Assembly (NCBI GenBank): GCA_021782545.1
Contig: JAJXUW010000003.1
Location: forward strand, 1 to 54,922
DNA: 54,922 bases
Reading direction: 5' to 3'
From: Deltaproteobacteria bacterium
GTDB taxonomy: Bacteria; Desulfobacterota; Desulfuromonadia; Geobacterales; Pseudopelobacteraceae
Shown: piece after piece, positions 52,737 through 54,922 of the stretch
Numbering within the stretch: position 1 is the stretch's first letter
Layout of the letters: each line of letters opens with the position of its first letter
The notes under the pieces: model-generated
The model's input: only the letters and a program-made list of their open reading frames with translations
The model's database searches: none
Told to the model about the DNA's origin: nothing
Translations under genes and position numbers: made by a program

Positions 52737-53755
52737 TTAAAGCGTACCGTTACGGTCATCCCGTTTTCAAAGGCAGAACGGTCCTGTAAAGCCACCTGTA
52801 TCTCCTGCGTATTGATGTCAAAGGACGCCATCGGGTCGAAACTCTTCTGCGTCTTTTTCTGCACCACCGGGAATACCTTAGTGACTCGACCGGCAAAGAC
52901 CTTTCCCGGATAGGCATCCGCCGTGATCTCTGCCGCTTGGCCCACCTTTACCCTGCCAACCTCGCTTTCTTCAAGCTCTGCCCGTATGCGGGAGTACTCG
53001 GGGTTGACCAGTTTGAACAGGGGGGTGTTGATATCCGCACTTTCACCGGCATCACGGTGACGCTCCGCAACAATCCCCGCTATGGGAGAGACGATCCGGT
53101 AATCCCGTGCCACCGCTTCAATCATCCGCAGGTCTGCAGCAGCGCGGTCATAACCGGCCAGGGCGGACCTTACTTCCTCAGGGCGCAGACCGGCGCGAAA
53201 TTTCACCAGGTTGGCATTGGATGACTGCAACTGGGCATCCGCAACCCGCATCTGCTCTTCGGCCCGGCTTACCTCAACCGCAGTGACGGCATCCTTGTGA
53301 AACAGCCGGGACAGGCGTTCATATTCTGCCCTTGCCTCTTGATACACCGTCTGGGCACGCTGACTTCCGTACTGTGCCATACTGATCTCTTCCGGTCTGT
53401 AGCCTGCACGCGCTTCTGAGAGATGGGCCCTGGCGGCCGCCAGCGAGGCTTGTGCCTGGAGCAGTTGCGCATGGATCTTGTGCCGGTCGAATTCCAACAG
53501 CAGCTGCCCCTTTGCAACCGAATCGCCGGCGCTGACGTACACCCGGCTGACGACTCCCTGCACCTGGCTGCCCACCATTACTTCCTCGCTGCTCTCCACG
53601 GTACCCTTGGCGGTAATAGTCCGTGCTGTCGATGCCGAACCGGCATATCGGGGCCTGTTTTCCTTCTTGTTCAGCACCAACGGTCCAAAGACCGCCAGCA
53701 GGAGCGCACCTGCAGCAACGGCACCGACAATAATCAGCATTCGTCTGTTGCGCAT
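52733..53755 (-). CDS. HlyD/DevB-like periplasmic adaptor of an ABC exporter
   Basis: This is a membrane-fusion protein of 340 residues. It has one N-terminal membrane anchor (about 7-29), a lipoyl-like half domain (KGTVESSEEVMVGSQVQGVVSRVYVSAGDSV), an alpha-helical hairpin (about 90-200; LLQAQASLAAARAHLSEARAG, EYERLSRLFHKDAV), a second lipoyl half (YRIVSPIAGIVAERHRDAGE) and a beta-barrel. It bridges the inner-membrane ABC transporter and the TolC-like channel encoded next. The domain order is that of DevB/MacA/HlyD adaptors. The start lies six bases after the ATPase stop. Confidence 0.93.
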   Translation of the reverse strand: MRNRRMLIIVGAVAAGALLLAVFGPLVLNKKENRPRYAGSASTARTITAKGTVESSEEVMVGSQVQGVVSRVYVSAGDSVAKGQLLLEFDRHKIHAQLLQAQASLAAARAHLSEARAGYRPEEISMAQYGSQRAQTVYQEARAEYERLSRLFHKDAVTAVEVSRAEEQMRVADAQLQSSNANLVKFRAGLRPEEVRSALAGYDRAAADLRMIEAVARDYRIVSPIAGIVAERHRDAGESADINTPLFKLVNPEYSRIRAELEESEVGRVKVGQAAEITADAYPGKVFAGRVTKVFPVVQKKTQKSFDPMASFDINTQEIQVALQDRSAFENGMTVTVRFK

Positions 53756-53761
53756 AACCCG

Positions 53762-54448
53762 TCACCCCGTGTGAATGCGGCGGATGTCACCATCTTCCAG
53801 GTAGATGATCCTGTCGAAGATATCTTCAATCCGGTTGTCATGGGTGGCTACAACCACACAGCATTGCCGCTCTGCGGCCAGCTGTTTGAGCAGCTCCATC
53901 ACCCGGTGGCCGTTGACAACATCCAGATTACCGGTCGGTTCATCGGCCAGAATGATCGGGCAGTCGGCAGCCAGGGCCCGTGCCACGGCAACCCGCTGTT
54001 TCTGTCCACCACTTAAGTCGCGTGGTAGAAAATGCATACGTTGTTCCAAACCGACCGCCTTTAACACCGCTGCAGCCCGGTCTTCGGCCTCACTGCCGTC
54101 AATCCCTTTCACCTTAAGCCCAAGCATGATGTTCTCATACGCCGTCAGGGCAGGAAACAGATTAAAGGCCTGAAAGATAAACGAGATGTATTGTCTGCGA
54201 ATGGCCGGCAGATACCGTTCGTCGAGCCCGCTCACCTCGGTTTCAAAAAGTACAAGCCGGCCGGCTGTCGGACGGAGGATACAGCCCAGGATGGACAGTA
54301 ACGTCGTCTTACCGCTGCCGGAGGGTCCCATAAGCCCCACCACCTCGCCAGGAGGCAAGGCAACGCTACAGGGTTGCACCGCAATGACCTCTACGGCCCC
54401 TTCATGATAGACCTTGGACAGCCCCTGTGTCGTAATCGCGTTGGTCAC
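53762..54448 (-). CDS. ABC exporter ATP-binding protein, DevA/MacB/LolD type
   Basis: This is a 228-residue nucleotide-binding protein, starting with GTG 54448. Walker A GPSGSGKTT, Q-loop FQAFNLFPALTA, signature LSGGQKQRVAVARAL, Walker B ILADEPTGNLD and the switch histidine in ATHD are all present. The sequence type is the LolD/MacB/DevA group, which works with FtsX-like permeases. The permease gene lies two bases upstream. The transported substrate cannot be deduced; DevBCA systems are known to export glycolipids or lipopeptide-like molecules. Confidence 0.94.
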   Translation of the reverse strand: MTNAITTQGLSKVYHEGAVEVIAVQPCSVALPPGEVVGLMGPSGSGKTTLLSILGCILRPTAGRLVLFETEVSGLDERYLPAIRRQYISFIFQAFNLFPALTAYENIMLGLKVKGIDGSEAEDRAAAVLKAVGLEQRMHFLPRDLSGGQKQRVAVARALAADCPIILADEPTGNLDVVNGHRVMELLKQLAAERQCCVVVATHDNRIEDIFDRIIYLEDGDIRRIHTG

Positions 54449-54450
54449 TC

Positions 54451-54922
54451 TCAGCCCCTAAACAGTATTGCCGGATCAATCCGCTGTATCCGCCTGATCG
54501 AGATCACTGTTGCAATGACGCACATCCCCACGGTGAGTGCCAGCACCATCAGATTTATCCACCATCTCACCACCAGTATCATGCCCAATGCATCGTAAAG
54601 GCCAACCGTCAGCATGGTGATGATCAGGCTTATCACGTATCCTAACAGTGCGTTGATCAGCGCCTGGGACAGAATTATCCGGTAGATAGCGCGATTATCG
54701 GCCCCCATGGCTTTGAGCGTACCAAACTCTTTGATATGCTCCATGGTCGAATTATAGATGGTCTGTCCGACAATCAGGATGCCTACCAGAAAACTGATCA
54801 CGATGGTCAGCAGAAAAGAGAAGCCCACACCGGTTTCAATCGCCCAATAACGGCGTGTTTTTGTGCTGAACTCGTGCTTTGTGTAGACGTCGTTACCGGT
54901 TAGACGCTTGGCAAGCCGCTTC
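54451..54922 (-). CDS. ABC exporter permease, DevC/FtsX type, 5' end outside the window
   Basis: This is the C-terminal part (about 157 residues visible) of an FtsX-like permease. The reading frame stays open to the right edge, so the ORF-track start at 54828 is internal. The visible part contains three to four membrane segments. The stretch GNDVYTKHEF ... TGVGFSFLLTIV ... GQTIYNSTMEHIKEFGTLKAMGA resembles the DevC family more than LolC or MacB. The last residues IDPAILFRG are usual for the family. It forms an operon with the ATPase, adaptor and TolC-SPOR genes downstream. Confidence 0.9.
   Translation of the reverse strand, partial: KRLAKRLTGNDVYTKHEFSTKTRRYWAIETGVGFSFLLTIVISFLVGILIVGQTIYNSTMEHIKEFGTLKAMGADNRAIYRIILSQALINALLGYVISLIITMLTVGLYDALGMILVVRWWINLMVLALTVGMCVIATVISIRRIQRIDPAILFRG

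Overview
The window reads as Gram-negative, moderately GC-rich DNA of a deltaproteobacterial type. My best guess is a Geobacter/Pelobacter relative (Desulfuromonadota). That guess rests on the M50 protease-trpS-scpA order, a glnB-glnA pair behind a sigma-54 promoter, many cyclic-di-GMP proteins, and an exosortase A (XrtA/EpsH) exopolysaccharide locus with PrsK/PrsR/PrsT. No RNA genes, CRISPR array, insertion sequence or prophage was found.

Layout. (1) 1-5.2 kb, minus strand: partial scpA, trpS, a site-2-protease-like M50 peptidase, glnA, glnB, and a YcgR-like PilZ protein. (2) 5.3-12.8 kb: plus-strand M23 peptidase and a class II aldolase-like protein, then minus-strand small secreted protein and malQ, then a plus-strand pair of HEAT-repeat and HD-GYP-like proteins that are translationally coupled. 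(3) 12.75-14.6 kb: a receiver-GAF-PAS-GGDEF protein. (4) 14.8-47.2 kb: one uninterrupted minus-strand run of 25 genes, many overlapping or nearly so. This is the XrtA exopolysaccharide locus. Transcription starts at prsT and ends at prsK-prsR. (5) 47.5-50.9 kb: GGDEF-EAL protein, small PilZ protein and CPBP/CAAX-type membrane protease. (6) 51-54.9 kb: a DevBCA-like ABC export operon (permease partial, ATPase, HlyD-type adaptor) ending in a TolC-family protein with a C-terminal SPOR domain.

How the genes work together. In the EPS locus a priming phosphosugar transferase, six further glycosyltransferases, an acyltransferase, a Wzx-like flippase and a Wzy/ligase-like polymerase would build a lipid-linked repeat and polymerise it. 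A Wzz-type protein, a tyrosine autokinase, an XrtA-associated ATPase, a Wza-like export protein and a beta-barrel would control length and export. A TviB-type dehydrogenase and a UDP-glucuronate 4-epimerase-like enzyme point to an acidic polymer. Exosortase A and EpsI should sort PEP-CTERM proteins, but no PEP-CTERM substrate is encoded here. PrsK/PrsR is a sensor kinase/sigma-54 activator pair. A weak -24/-12-like element and an upstream TGCAA-N8-TTGCA dyad before prsT could be its target. Cyclic-di-GMP proteins flank the locus on both sides.

Many starts in the supplied ORF track are too far upstream. I moved them using Shine-Dalgarno sequences, overlaps with upstream stops, signal peptides and family N-termini. 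All family assignments are from reading motifs, not from searches.
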